Source of the DNA: Streptomyces sp. RPA4-2 | Lineage (GTDB): Bacteria; Actinomycetota; Actinomycetes; Streptomycetales; Streptomycetaceae | Direction: 5' to 3' | Assembly: GCF_012273515.2 (NCBI RefSeq) | Contig: NZ_CP050975.2 | Coordinates: 8,246,001-8,310,000, forward strand | DNA length: 64,000 nucleotides | Shown: positions 1-9,372 of the stretch, in pieces | Layout: the number at the start of each line of letters is the position of its first letter | Position numbering within the stretch: position 1 is the first letter of the stretch | Made by a program: the position numbers and the translations under genes | The notes under the pieces: generated by a model | The model's input: the letters and a program-made list of their open reading frames with translations, nothing else | Databases searched by the model: none | What the model was told of the DNA's origin: nothing

Positions 1-1310
1 GCATCGTCGCCGCCCGCGTCGTCGCCGAGGAGAACGAGGAGAGGCTCGTCGAGAAGGTCGCCGTCTACTGCATCGTGCAGGTCCGCAACCAACCGGAGAT
101 GCTGCGCAGGATTCCGCGCTGGGAGCGCTGGGGCGAGGACGAGCGGGCCTTCACCCACTACCGCAAGGGCGTTCACGAGCAGCGTCGGCACACACAGGCC
201 CGAGCGGACGACGCGAGTGCCGGCGTCGACTACGGCACTGCGCTGCGGTCCTACAGCCAGGCCGTCAAGTTCGCGCCGGGAAACCTGCTCATCCGGCACG
301 GTGAGGCGGCGCTCATCGAGCTGATGCATGCCCACCATCCGGACGATTATCAGCGGGCGATCGCCACGTACCAGCGCTGTACCGAACTGTGGCCGGAACA
401 CATCGAGACCGCCTACCGCATGGCCATCGCCTATTCCCGTGCGGCCCGGCCCCTCCTGCGAGGCCGCGACCTCCCGCCCGAGCGGATGACACAACTCGAG
501 GGAATGGCGCGCCTGGCCCGGGAACACCTCGCCGACATCTGCGCGCGACTGCGCCTGCTCTCACTGCTGCGCCGCTGGCTGCGCAACAGCATTCCCGGCG
601 GCCGGTCCAACAGCGGAGAGCGCCGGTACTGGGGCTCGTGGCTGATGCCCCTGCCCCTCCCGGCACGGCGGTCCCAGCGCCGTACGTTCCTGGGGGCGAT
701 CCGCATCGCCCTGGCGGCGCACGACCTCACCCAGCTCCATCTCAACGGCCGTCACGGCCGTACGAGTGTGGCGGCCGACCGCCAGCAGCGCGCGGTGGCC
801 CTCGCGTTCGACCGCGTGGCCAGGGAAGTGCTCGTCCGTACCCGGCGCCCGGCGCGTGGCACCGGCGTCCGCCGTCTGCTCTTCGACGACCACACCACGA
901 CGGGCTCCGCCCACGACGCCCACACCCACAGCACCATCACCCATCCCAGGGCGACCTCTCAGCACTGGGGGCCGGTGCGCAAGGGGTCGGCCGGCTGGAT
1001 GACCCACTACAACGCGGCCTGTTTCCTCGCCCTCGCGATGACCCTGCCCGACGAGTGCCTGCCGGCGGGCTACTCACGCGTCCACTGGCAGCAGGACTGC
1101 AACCGGTCCGCCCTCAACCAGCTCGACCGCAGCCTGCGCACGCCCGACAGCACGCTGACGGGAGACTGGATCGCCCACGATCCCGATCTCGACCTGCTGT
1201 GGTCCACCGAGTCCGGCGCGGCCTGGGCCGAGTTCATGAACATCGACATCCCCACCCCGCCACCACCGCCCCCGCCACCACCGCCCCTGTCACCCTCCAC
1301 CGCGCCCTGA
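1..1310 (+). CDS. TPR-like protein, 5' end outside window
   Basis: The reading frame is open from base 3, so this is the C-terminal part of a longer protein; the first possible internal start is a GTG at 75. The visible part has helical TPR-like segments, for example around YGTALRSYSQAVKFAPGN and YQRAIATYQRCTELWPEHIE, and again near the end (HYNAACFLALAM, then NQLDRSLRTP). The very C-terminus is a short polyproline tail. TPR repeats are protein-interaction scaffolds. No catalytic motif is visible, and the function is not recognised. It ends convergent to the acyltransferase gene, with a strong hairpin between them. Confidence 0.7.
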   Translation, partial: IVAARVVAEENEERLVEKVAVYCIVQVRNQPEMLRRIPRWERWGEDERAFTHYRKGVHEQRRHTQARADDASAGVDYGTALRSYSQAVKFAPGNLLIRHGEAALIELMHAHHPDDYQRAIATYQRCTELWPEHIETAYRMAIAYSRAARPLLRGRDLPPERMTQLEGMARLAREHLADICARLRLLSLLRRWLRNSIPGGRSNSGERRYWGSWLMPLPLPARRSQRRTFLGAIRIALAAHDLTQLHLNGRHGRTSVAADRQQRAVALAFDRVAREVLVRTRRPARGTGVRRLLFDDHTTTGSAHDAHTHSTITHPRATSQHWGPVRKGSAGWMTHYNAACFLALAMTLPDECLPAGYSRVHWQQDCNRSALNQLDRSLRTPDSTLTGDWIAHDPDLDLLWSTESGAAWAEFMNIDIPTPPPPPPPPPPLSPSTAP

Positions 1311-1346
1311 CCCGTCGGCCCGCCCCGCGTCCCGGGACACAGCCCG

Positions 1347-1394
1347 CGACCGCCGTCGGGGCACCGGCGAGAACCGGTGCCCCGACGGCGGTCG
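1347..1394. terminator. Strong bidirectional hairpin terminator
   Basis: A perfect 21-bp inverted repeat (arms 1347-1367 and 1374-1394) encloses a 6-base loop. It lies between two convergent genes ending at 1310 and 1485, so it can terminate both. There is no T-tract, as is usual for Streptomyces. Confidence 0.85.
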
Positions 1395-1484
1395 GCTGCT
1401 CGGCGGACGCGGGGCCGAACCGGCCTCCGCCGCCGATGACGGGGAACGCGCGTGCCCGGGTGAGTTCCCCGGCCGCGACGTCGC

Positions 1485-2663
1485 TCAGCCGGCCTTCGAC
1501 CGGCGCGCCCTGCTGAACCGGCGCATGAGCGGGGCCTCGACCGTGGAGTAGAGCACCCACGACAGCAGGACCGTGACGGCGGCGGTGCCGAGCAGCATCG
1601 CGAAGCCGGCCGTGTTGGAGTACATCTGCTGCATGCCGAGCGCCTTGCGCAGCCAGGACAGTGCCGTGTAGTGCAGCAGGTAGAAGGCGAAGGAGATCTC
1701 GCCGAGCCAGACCATCGTGCGATTGCGGAACAGGGTGAAGCGGCCCTCGATGTCGGCGGTCGCCGTGGCCGCGATCAGCAGCACGATCGGCAGGATCATC
1801 GTGGCGCGCTGGCCGTACAGGTAGGGCACGTGGAAGGTCAGCGCGTATCCGCCCACCAGCAGCAGGCTCGACCAGACCATGCCGATGTTGCGCCAGCGTC
1901 CGTGCCGCACCGCGAGCGCCACCAGGATGCCGAGGGCGAAGTCGACCATCCGGACCGGGGGCAGTACGTAGGCGAACCAGTACTGCGAGACCGAGAGGAC
2001 CTGGCCGCTGGGCACCCGCGGGGTCTTCGGGAACAGCGCGTACGCCAGCGCGGGGGTGGCCACCACCGCGGCGATCGCCCCGGCGATCCAGTACTTCAGG
2101 TGACGGGGGTCGATACGCCGGAACAGGTGCAGCAGCAGCGGGAAGCACAGATAGAAGACGGCTTCCACGGCCAGTGACCAACTCGGCGAGTCCACACTGA
2201 AGTTGGTGAAGTAGCTGGGTACCCACACCTGGACCATGAAGAGGTTGGCGACGGCGACGCGGGTGGAGGTGAAGGAACCGGCGAACAGCAGCATGGCGAG
2301 GGCCCAGGCGACCACGTAGATCGGGTAGATCTTGACGAACCGGCGCCGCCAGAACGCCGTCGTGGTGTCGCTGTCCCGTGCCGACCAGGTCAGTACGAAC
2401 CCGCTGAGTACGAAGAAGAACGCCACGCCGAGTCCGCCGGACTGCCCGAACCAGTCGGCCAGCCGGTACTCGGTGCGGTCGTCGGCCAGCAGCCGCAGCG
2501 GGGGTATCGGGAGGAAGGCGTGGTGGGCGAAGACGACGAGCGCGGCGGGGAACCGCAGGCCGGTGAGGGACGGCAGCCGTGAGGGGCCGGGACGTCTCGG
2601 CTCCGCGGCGGCGCCGCTCTCACCGGCCGGCGCGGAGCCGGTCAGAACTTGATCAGTGGCCAT
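1485..2663 (-). CDS. Acyltransferase family 3 membrane protein
   Basis: The 392-aa integral membrane protein belongs to the OafA/YrhL acyltransferase-3 family, which moves acyl groups to sugars, antibiotics or lipids at the membrane. The N-terminal signature LTGLRFPAALVVFAHH (about residues 33-48) carries the conserved His, followed by about ten hydrophobic segments and the family-typical FFVLSGFVL stretch. The ATG at 2663 is chosen because GGAGAT lies just upstream; an extension to 2750 is open but has no ribosome site and unlike composition. The acceptor substrate cannot be told. No obvious partner gene is adjacent. Confidence 0.88.
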   Translation of the reverse strand: MATDQVLTGSAPAGESGAAAEPRRPGPSRLPSLTGLRFPAALVVFAHHAFLPIPPLRLLADDRTEYRLADWFGQSGGLGVAFFFVLSGFVLTWSARDSDTTTAFWRRRFVKIYPIYVVAWALAMLLFAGSFTSTRVAVANLFMVQVWVPSYFTNFSVDSPSWSLAVEAVFYLCFPLLLHLFRRIDPRHLKYWIAGAIAAVVATPALAYALFPKTPRVPSGQVLSVSQYWFAYVLPPVRMVDFALGILVALAVRHGRWRNIGMVWSSLLLVGGYALTFHVPYLYGQRATMILPIVLLIAATATADIEGRFTLFRNRTMVWLGEISFAFYLLHYTALSWLRKALGMQQMYSNTAGFAMLLGTAAVTVLLSWVLYSTVEAPLMRRFSRARRSKAG

Positions 2664-2936
2664 GGGATCTCCGTTGTCGGGCCGTTCTCGGGGAGTCCTG
2701 CGGTGTCCGGTCCCGCACGAGGGGGAAGGGACCGGGTCTGTACAGCGCACGGCCCGGTCTGGTCGTGCGCGGCGTCGGGTGCCGGCCGAGGCCGTCCGTC
2801 ACCTCGCGCTACTGCGTTTCTCCGGTGGGGAGTTACACCGTTTTTTGTACCGTCGCGTGCTAGTGGCGCGCTCAAGGGCCAGGGGTGGACCGAGCCGGCC
2901 GGGGTGGTGTCGCGCTCGACCCGGCGGCCGGGCTGA

Positions 2937-3011
2937 CCACACGTCGGATACCCACACGTCGGATACCCGCGCGTCGGTGACGCACGGGTCGGTGACGCGC
3001 GGGTCGGTCGG
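2937..3011. repeat. 15-bp tandem repeat, five units
   Basis: Five consecutive 15-bp units start at 2937, 2952, 2967, 2982 and 2997. The first two are identical (ccacacgtcggatac), and the next two end in cgtcggtgac or gggtcggtgac. The array is intergenic and is followed by further degenerate cgcggac copies up to about 3045. Confidence 0.8.
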
Positions 3012-3157
3012 TCGTGCCCCGGTGACGCGCGGACGCGCGGACGCGTGAACCGTCAGCCGTCCGTTGTGCGGTTGTCCTCCGGTGGGGAGCCGTTCGCCGC
3101 CGGTCCGCCCGGTCGGTCGGGGTCACGTCCCATGGCCCGGTGACCCCGGCCGACCGA

Positions 3158-3183
3158 CCGCACCGTCCCCTGGTCCGGTGCGG
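3158..3183 (-). terminator. Probable terminator after aldo/keto reductase
   Basis: An 8-bp inverted repeat (CCGCACCG at 3158-3165, CGGTGCGG at 3176-3183) with a 10-base loop lies just past the stop of the reductase gene, which is read leftward. Confidence 0.55.
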
Positions 3184-3195
3184 GAGCGTGGTGGC

Positions 3196-4278
3196 TCAGT
3201 AGCGGACGTCGCTCTGGACGAGCGGCGGATACACGGTGGAGGTGTGACCGTCGACGGTGGTTCCCGCGAACTGCAGCATCGACCGCAGGGCGCCGTGCAT
3301 CGGTGCCGGGTAGTCCAGGTCCGGCGCCGACACCTCGTCCAGCCGTCGGAGCTGTTCGGGTGTGAGTGTCACCTCCAGGCCGGCGAGGTTGTTCTCCAGG
3401 TGGTCGAGGCGCCGGGCGCCCAGAATGGGTACGACGGTGCCCTCGCGGGCCCGAAGCCAGGCCAGCGACACCGCCGCCGAGGTGGTGCCGAGTTCGCCGG
3501 CGACGGCCGCCACGGCGTCGATGACGAGGTACTCGTCCTCGCCGGGGCCGCCGACGAAGGCCGCCCGCGCGGAGTCGGTGACCTGGGCGTCCCGCCGGTA
3601 CTTGCCCGACAGGAAGCCGTTCTTGAGCGGGCTCCACGGCACCAGCGCCATGCCCTGGTCGAGCGCGAGCGGCGCGAGTTCACCCTCGACGGTGCGGGCC
3701 AGCAGCGAGTACTCGACCTGCAGGGCGATCAGCGGGCTCCAGCCCTTCAGCAGCGCCGTCGTCTGGGCCTGGGCGGTGACCCAGGCAGGGGTGTTGGAGA
3801 AGCCGATGTAGCGGATCTTGCCGGCGGTGACCAGGTCGTCGAGGGCGCGCAGCGTCTCCTCGATCGGGGTGTGCCGGTCCCAGTTGTGCAGCCAGTACAG
3901 GTCGAGATGGTCGGTGCGCAGACGGCGGAGGCTCTCGTCGAGCTGGGCGATGATCGACCGGCGGCCCGCCCCGCCCCCGTTGGGATCGCCGGGGAAGAGG
4001 TTGGTGAAGAACTTCGACGCCAGCACGACGCGCTCGCGCCGTCCGGGACGCGCGGCGAAGAAGTCGCCGAGGATGCTCTCGGAGTGGCCGTTGGTGTAGA
4101 AGTTCGCGGTGTCGATGAAGTTCCCGCCCTGGTCGAGATAGGTCTCCAGGATCTTCTCGGACTCCTCGACGCCGCATCCGGCACCCCCGGGGTCCTCCCC
4201 GAAGGTCATCGCGCCGAGGGCGAACGGGCTGACCCGCAGTCCGGACCGGCCGAGGGTGACGTAGTGGTCGAGAGGCAT
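3196..4278 (-). CDS. Aldo/keto reductase
   Basis: The 360-aa cytosolic NADPH-dependent oxidoreductase has the TIM-barrel aldo/keto reductase fold. The catalytic tetrad is visible: Asp56 and Tyr61 in FIDTANFYTNGHSE, Lys89 in VVLASKF and His131 in LYWLHNWD. The GAR/DxLxxN C-terminal cofactor segment (ILGARRLDHLENNLAG) is intact. Length is normal for the tas/YajO-like group. The ATG at 4278 is preceded by a usable AGGAG-like sequence. The substrate is unknown; these enzymes reduce aldehydes and ketones. It appears monocistronic. Confidence 0.93.
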   Translation of the reverse strand: MPLDHYVTLGRSGLRVSPFALGAMTFGEDPGGAGCGVEESEKILETYLDQGGNFIDTANFYTNGHSESILGDFFAARPGRRERVVLASKFFTNLFPGDPNGGGAGRRSIIAQLDESLRRLRTDHLDLYWLHNWDRHTPIEETLRALDDLVTAGKIRYIGFSNTPAWVTAQAQTTALLKGWSPLIALQVEYSLLARTVEGELAPLALDQGMALVPWSPLKNGFLSGKYRRDAQVTDSARAAFVGGPGEDEYLVIDAVAAVAGELGTTSAAVSLAWLRAREGTVVPILGARRLDHLENNLAGLEVTLTPEQLRRLDEVSAPDLDYPAPMHGALRSMLQFAGTTVDGHTSTVYPPLVQSDVRY

Positions 4279-4481
4279 GACGGTGCTCCTGGGGTGTCGC
4301 GACGGATGCGGATCTGCTCACCACCATCGAAGCGCGGGCGGCAGGGTCCGGAGTAGGCCGATCCGCGCGGGTGCTTGCACGATCCTCTTCGCTTCGCCCC
4401 GGTCGGGCCTGCCCGGCGACGCCCTGGGACTTCCGAGGCGTGAGCGCGCCCCCACCGGCCCGCCGGGCGAGGTCCGTCTCC

Positions 4482-4877
4482 TCAGCTGCCGCTGAGGATC
4501 GTGCGCGGAAGCGACGTGCCGCGGTGTTCGTTGCAGTCGGCCGGTGCCGTGTCACCGGAGGCGGGCCACCTCTGGTGGGACTGGAGGGCGAGGCTCACCA
4601 GGGTCAGGAGCAGATGGATGTCGCCGTCGACTTCGAGGCGTATGGTCACCCAGCGCGAACCGGGCACCATCCGGACCGCGCCGGCGCCCATGAGGTGATC
4701 CTCGTAGCGGCGGATGGCACGGGTCGTGAGATGCAGGTCGGCATCGTGGTCGGAGTGGAAGTGCACGATCTCGTCCCGGGCCGAGCGCAGTGCCCGCCCC
4801 GTGCCGCAGCTGGGCCGGGCCTCCGAGAGGTCCGGCCAGGCCGCCAGTTGCGTCATGGCACGCAAGGCCAACGTCAT
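4482..4877 (-). CDS. Luciferase-domain (DUF5519-like) small protein
   Basis: The 131-aa soluble protein has no signal or membrane segment. The central block RPSCGTGRALRSARDEIVHF followed by HLTTRAIRRYEDH and a VRMVPGSRWVTIRLE segment matches, from memory, the small actinobacterial proteins annotated as luciferase family or DUF5519. The name comes from a fungal enzyme domain, and no luciferase activity is implied here. The start is the ATG at 4877. The function in Streptomyces is unknown, and the assignment rests on recall of the family pattern. Confidence 0.7.
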   Translation of the reverse strand: MTLALRAMTQLAAWPDLSEARPSCGTGRALRSARDEIVHFHSDHDADLHLTTRAIRRYEDHLMGAGAVRMVPGSRWVTIRLEVDGDIHLLLTLVSLALQSHQRWPASGDTAPADCNEHRGTSLPRTILSGS

Positions 4878-5042
4878 GCCCCCATAATGACCAGCTCACC
4901 GCCCGGCCACCAGGACTTGGGGATGCCGTAACCGACTTGTGGTTCGAGCGTATCGGGGCATAGCGAGAAGGGAATCGTGACGGGCGGGAGGAGTGCCGCC
5001 CTGACCGGGCGAAAGGACGGTCACGCCACTGGAAGCGGAGGA

Positions 5043-5801
5043 TCACGCCATCCAGAAGAACACCGCGGTCATCCTCTTGTCCTCGATGGTGGTACCCGCG
5101 TAACCGGTGGCGCTGTGCATCAGGTTGGCGTTGTACAGCAGCAGCCGGTTGTAGCGATGCGGCACACGGACGTCCTCGACGAACGAGTCCGGCGGTACGA
5201 AGCGTGTCCCCAGCGCCTCGACGAGGTTGTTGTGAGGCGCCGCCACCACGTTGCCGCCGAGGCGGCCGCCGGGCAGGTTCTGCCGGTAGAAGCTCGTTCC
5301 GCAGTCCTTGGGCACGGTCGGGTTGAGATACAGCACCGCGGCGTACCGGCACAGCGCGCGGGAGTCGGTGTGCGGGCGCGGCTCGCCCTCGTCCTTGCCG
5401 ACCACCTGGATGCAGTTGTGGTTGAGGGTGGCCCCGGAGTCCGTCGCCTGCTGCCACAGTTCCCGCGCTCCGGTGGCCTTCTTCACCAGCCGCTCCACGC
5501 GGGCGAGTTCGGCCGGTTCGAGCCCCGGCATCGTGCGCAGGCCCGGCCAGCTCTCCGAGGTGTACGGGTGACCCTTGACCCAGTCGTCCTTGGCGAGGCA
5601 ACGGGCCCGGACGGCTTCCACGTCGGGGAGGACGTCGTCGAGAACCCAGTAGTCCCGGTCGCGGGTCGGTTTCCGGTAGGGGAGGACGGGGAGAGCGGGA
5701 GTCCGTGGGGGTGTGGGGACATGCGGCAGACCATAGTGGCGGCGCCGGTCACCACTGGCCAAGGAATTGGTCAACAGTCTGTCAACTTCCCTTGGTGGCA
5801 A
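5043..5801 (-). CDS. DUF6445 family, 2OG-Fe(II) oxygenase-like
   Basis: The protein of up to 252 aa resembles Fe(II)/2-oxoglutarate dioxygenases. An HTD motif in GEPRPHTDSRALCRYAAVLYL would supply two metal ligands, a distal His in LLYNANLMHSATGYAG the third, and KRMTAVFFW the 2-oxoglutarate-binding Arg. This fits the DUF6445 family. The start is uncertain: only TTG codons (5801, 5774, 5762) are in frame before the conserved LPYRKPTRDRDYW block and none has a clear ribosome site, while an ATG lies in a neighbouring frame, so a 5' sequence error is possible. The substrate is unknown. Confidence 0.75.
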   Translation of the reverse strand: MPPREVDRLLTNSLASGDRRRHYGLPHVPTPPRTPALPVLPYRKPTRDRDYWVLDDVLPDVEAVRARCLAKDDWVKGHPYTSESWPGLRTMPGLEPAELARVERLVKKATGARELWQQATDSGATLNHNCIQVVGKDEGEPRPHTDSRALCRYAAVLYLNPTVPKDCGTSFYRQNLPGGRLGGNVVAAPHNNLVEALGTRFVPPDSFVEDVRVPHRYNRLLLYNANLMHSATGYAGTTIEDKRMTAVFFWMA

Positions 5802-5849
5802 GGGTGTCGAGTGGCCGGCTGGAGCGGCGGGACCGGCGGCGCGCGTCCG

Positions 5850-8312
5850 TCACACCGGTGGCTCCGTCAGGGACTGCTCAGCCCAGATGATCTTGCCCTC
5901 GGGGGTGTAGCGGGTACCCCAGCGCTGGGTGAACTGGGAGATCAGGAACAGCCCGCGGCCGCCCTCGTCGGTCGTCTTCGGATGGCGCAGGTGCGGAGCG
6001 GTGGCGCCTCCGTCCGAGACCTCGCAGATCAGGGCGTGCTCGGTGATCAGGCGCAGCCGGACCGGTCCCGGGGCGTGCCGGATGGCGTTGGTGACGAGCT
6101 CGCTCACCACCAGCTCGGTGGTGAAGGCCAGCGCGTCCAGGCCCCAGGCCTTGAGCTGCCCGGTGGCGGCCTTGCGGGCCTGGGCGACCACCGCCGGATC
6201 GTCGGGCAGGTCCCAGGTCGCGACCTGCTCGGTCCCCAGCCGACGGGTGCGCGCCATCAGCAGCGCCACGTCGTCGTACGGACGGGTCGGAACAAGATCG
6301 TCCACGATCGTCCGGCACAACCCGTCCAGCGATCCCCGGTATCCCTCCAGCGCGCGTCGCAGACGCTCCCGGCCCGCTTCCGGGTCCCGGCCGGTACGGG
6401 GCGTGGCGATGAGGCCGTCCGTGTGCAGACCGAGCAGGCTGCCCTCGGCCAGGGTGAACTCGGCGGATTCGAAAGGCAGTCCGCCCACACCCAGCGCGGG
6501 ACCGCGGGGCAGGTCGGCGAACGAGACCGTGCCATCGGGGGCGACGATCGCGGGTGCCGGATGCCCCGCGCCCGCCATGGTGCACCGCCCGCTCACCGGG
6601 TCGTACACGGCGTAGAGACAGCTGGCGCCGACGGCCTGCATGCCGCTGGTGAGGGTGTCCGCCCCGCTGCCCTCCTCCCGGGCGGCCCGGCTGACCAGGT
6701 CGTCGAGATGTGCGAGCACCTCCTCGGGCGGCAGGTCCAGATCGGCGAGCGTCTGCACGGCGGCCCGCAGCCGCCCCATGGCGGCGGCACCGTCGATGCC
6801 GTGACCGGCCACCTCGCCCACGACCAGCGCCACCCGGGCCCCGGACAGCGGAATCACGTCGAACCAGTCGCCGGCCAGCCCCGTCAGCTCGTCCGCGGGC
6901 CGGTAGCAGGCGGAGACCTCCACGGCGTTCTGCTCGGGGAAGCGGTGCGGAAGCAGATTGCGCTGAAGGACGAGGGCCGCGTCGCGTTCGCGGGTGTAGC
7001 GGCGGGCGTTGTCGACGCACAGGGCGGCCCGGCCCACGAACTCCTCCGCCAGGCTCAGATCCTCCTCGTCGAAGGGGTCATGGCGCCGGCGCCGGAAGAA
7101 CGTGGTGATGCCCAGGGTGACACCCCGCGCGCGGATGGGCACGATCATGACGCTGTTCAGTCCGAGATCGAGGAAGTGGGCGGCCTGCCGCCCCTCGTCC
7201 GCCGTGGCCCACTCCTCGGCCGACGGATCCAGCCGCTGCTCGCGCCACGACCGTCCCTCGGCCAGGCACCGGATCGGGGGAGAGCCCGCCTGGTACGTCG
7301 CCACCGCGCCGACGGGCACGGTGGTCTCGGGCACCCCGGCCCGGGTCGACTGCTGGCCGGCGCGCCGCAGCGGTACCACGTCCGTGTCGCTCAGCCGGCC
7401 GGAGGCCGGCTCCGCCCCCTTGAGCACCGAATCCAGCAGGTCCACGGTGGCGAAGTCGGCCAGGCCCGGCACCGCCACGTCGGCCAGCTCCTGCGCGGTC
7501 CGCATGACGTCGAGGCTGCGGCCGATGTGCTCCCCGGCCCGGTCCAGCAGTGCCAGCCGCCGCCGGGCGCGGTAGCGCTCGGTGACGTCGACGACCGTGT
7601 AGTACACACCTATCGGATGGCCGTGGTCGTCGTCGAGCCGGACGAACGACAGGGAGTGCGCGGTCTCGCGATGCGGCGCGGACCGTACGCGGCCCACATG
7701 CTCGAATCCGACCACCGGCTCACCGCTCCGCAGCACCTGGCGCATCCTCGCCTCCAGGGCCTCGGCGTCGAGCCCCGGCTGCACGTCGGCGAGTCTGCGT
7801 CCCAGTCGACGCTGCGGCGAGCCACCCCCGAACTGCTCCAGCGCGGTGTTCGACCACACGAACCGCAGCTCCGTGTCCACGATCGCTATGCCCACCGGGG
7901 AGCCCGCGTTCATCCGCTCCAGCACGGACCGGCTCATGTTCCAGCCGGGGCCGTCGGCGAGGTCGGCCAGCAGCACCACCCACCGTGTCGGCGCGGCGTC
8001 CTCCCGCACCGGGATGGCCCTCACCATCACCCGGACCGCGTGGCCGTCCCGGTGCAGCGCGGACAGCAGCCCCGCCCAGCCACCGACGCCACGGCACCGC
8101 TCGGCACGCTCCGAGATCCGCGCCGCGTCCTCCGGGAGCAGCAGGTCCACGACGTGGTGGCCCACCACCTCCGCGGGCCGGTATCCCAGCAGCCGCTCGG
8201 CGTCCGCGGTCCAGCCGGTCACCGTCAAATGGGCGTCGAGCACAAGCGGCGCGGCATCCGCCACGTCGAAGCGCCGACGGGGCGGCACTTGTCTTTCCTC
8301 GCTCACGGCCAC
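5850..8312 (-). CDS. PAS-PAS-GAF-SpoIIE phosphatase-ATPase fusion
   Basis: This 820-aa cytosolic regulator has two PAS domains (about 20-125 and 130-245), a GAF domain (265-415), a SpoIIE/PP2C phosphatase domain (440-640) and a C-terminal HATPase_c anti-sigma-kinase-like domain (680-815, with the N-box-like ELVTNAIRHAPG). Streptomyces carries many such proteins, thought to act on anti-sigma antagonists. Oddly, the usual GDVxGHG metal-binding motif reads VVGEVAGHG, with Glu in place of the Asp. The GTG at 8312 is preceded by GGAGAGG at good spacing; a GTG two codons later is also possible. A paralogue with the usual Asp lies at 57122-59830. Confidence 0.93.
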   Translation of the reverse strand: MAVSEERQVPPRRRFDVADAAPLVLDAHLTVTGWTADAERLLGYRPAEVVGHHVVDLLLPEDAARISERAERCRGVGGWAGLLSALHRDGHAVRVMVRAIPVREDAAPTRWVVLLADLADGPGWNMSRSVLERMNAGSPVGIAIVDTELRFVWSNTALEQFGGGSPQRRLGRRLADVQPGLDAEALEARMRQVLRSGEPVVGFEHVGRVRSAPHRETAHSLSFVRLDDDHGHPIGVYYTVVDVTERYRARRRLALLDRAGEHIGRSLDVMRTAQELADVAVPGLADFATVDLLDSVLKGAEPASGRLSDTDVVPLRRAGQQSTRAGVPETTVPVGAVATYQAGSPPIRCLAEGRSWREQRLDPSAEEWATADEGRQAAHFLDLGLNSVMIVPIRARGVTLGITTFFRRRRHDPFDEEDLSLAEEFVGRAALCVDNARRYTRERDAALVLQRNLLPHRFPEQNAVEVSACYRPADELTGLAGDWFDVIPLSGARVALVVGEVAGHGIDGAAAMGRLRAAVQTLADLDLPPEEVLAHLDDLVSRAAREEGSGADTLTSGMQAVGASCLYAVYDPVSGRCTMAGAGHPAPAIVAPDGTVSFADLPRGPALGVGGLPFESAEFTLAEGSLLGLHTDGLIATPRTGRDPEAGRERLRRALEGYRGSLDGLCRTIVDDLVPTRPYDDVALLMARTRRLGTEQVATWDLPDDPAVVAQARKAATGQLKAWGLDALAFTTELVVSELVTNAIRHAPGPVRLRLITEHALICEVSDGGATAPHLRHPKTTDEGGRGLFLISQFTQRWGTRYTPEGKIIWAEQSLTEPPV

Positions 8313-8537
8313 GTTGACCCTCTCCGCTCCCCGAAGGTGGTCCTACCCCGTATGTGCCCATTCTTCACGTTGTCCGACCCCGTCACGGGGAAGCGGCCGG
8401 CGTTCGCACGCCCACGGACGGTCGCCGGGAGCCCGCCGGCAGCCCGGCGGGGAGGCGCCCTCCGCTGAACTCCCGGGCCGGCCGTCACGTATCACTCCCT
8501 GGGGATGGCGTGAGCTCACGCGCGGAAGGAGAGCAGT

Positions 8538-9368
8538 GTGTCTACACCGCCCGAACCGGACCAGCCGGCCAGGCGACGGGCCATCGAGCCCACCCATGTG
8601 CAACGGCGCCGCCGGACGGAGGCACTGGCGCAGCTCCTGAAGGAGGTGCGGGAACAGCAGTACGGGGCCGATCCGGACGGCGACTACGAGATGGTCGCCG
8701 TGTCCGCCACCTCGGCGAAGGCCGTTTTGCCCGCTGCCGACGAGGAGACCGAGGAAATGCCGCCCGTACCGGGGGGTGAGGACTACACCCGCGACGCCGG
8801 AACCGCGGGCGTCGCACCGGGACCCGCGCGGCGGGCCGCGCGCGCACCCGTCGTCGCGCAGGGGAACGGGCCATGGCCCGTGCGGGGAAGACAGTCCCGG
8901 CCGGGACGGCAGCCCACCCCCGGCCGGGAAGGCGCACCCGGACGCGGTCACGCCGACGGTGCCATCCGGCGCCGAGCCGCCATCGCCTTGGGGGTGACGG
9001 CGGCGGCCCTGACCGGCTTCGCCCTCGCGCTCCTGCTGCCCGACGACGGGGACAGCCGCGCACAGGCCGGACACCCCGGAAGCGGCCCCTCCGCGACAGC
9101 GGCCGCCCCGGCGCCGTCCGGATCCGCGGACCCGGACGGCGCGGGCACCCTCCGTGAGGGGGACAGCGGCCAGGCGGTGAGCGCACTGCAGCAGCGGCTG
9201 CTCCGCATCCCGGACGTGTACGCGGGCGGCTCCACCGACGGCAGCTACGACGCCACGCTCACCGCGGCCGTCGCCCGCTTCCAGCTCTGGTACGGCATCC
9301 GGGGGGACGAGACCGGCGTCTACGGCGACGACACCCGCGCCGCCCTGGAATCCCGTACGACGTTGTAG
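8538..9368 (+). CDS. Membrane-anchored peptidoglycan-binding protein
   Basis: The 276-aa protein has a long hydrophilic, Arg- and Pro-rich cytoplasmic N-terminus (1-146), one membrane segment (about 147-167, IALGVTAAALTGFALALLLP), a Gly/Ala/Pro linker, and a C-terminal peptidoglycan-binding PG_binding_1 repeat (204-270, LREGDSGQAVSALQQRLL ... VARFQLWYGI). It is predicted to tether the cell to wall material, with the C-terminus outside. The GTG at 8538 follows GGAAGGAG. The stop is 4 bp from the convergent hydrolase gene. Confidence 0.88.
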   Translation: MSTPPEPDQPARRRAIEPTHVQRRRRTEALAQLLKEVREQQYGADPDGDYEMVAVSATSAKAVLPAADEETEEMPPVPGGEDYTRDAGTAGVAPGPARRAARAPVVAQGNGPWPVRGRQSRPGRQPTPGREGAPGRGHADGAIRRRAAIALGVTAAALTGFALALLLPDDGDSRAQAGHPGSGPSATAAAPAPSGSADPDGAGTLREGDSGQAVSALQQRLLRIPDVYAGGSTDGSYDATLTAAVARFQLWYGIRGDETGVYGDDTRAALESRTTL

Positions 9369-9372
9369 GCCG

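Larger units (their letters stand above)
2664..3195. other. Intergenic region with minisatellite
   Basis: About 530 bp without a convincing gene. It should hold the promoter of the acyltransferase gene (an A/T run sits near 2843) and carries the 15-bp repeat array and a hairpin listed separately. Open frames here are products of high GC. Confidence 0.5.

Noticed and set aside
4977..8468. A plus-strand open frame of more than 1,100 codons.
   Set aside because: It is antisense to the PAS-GAF-SpoIIE gene, whose domains are clear; such frames arise from the GC-rich third positions.
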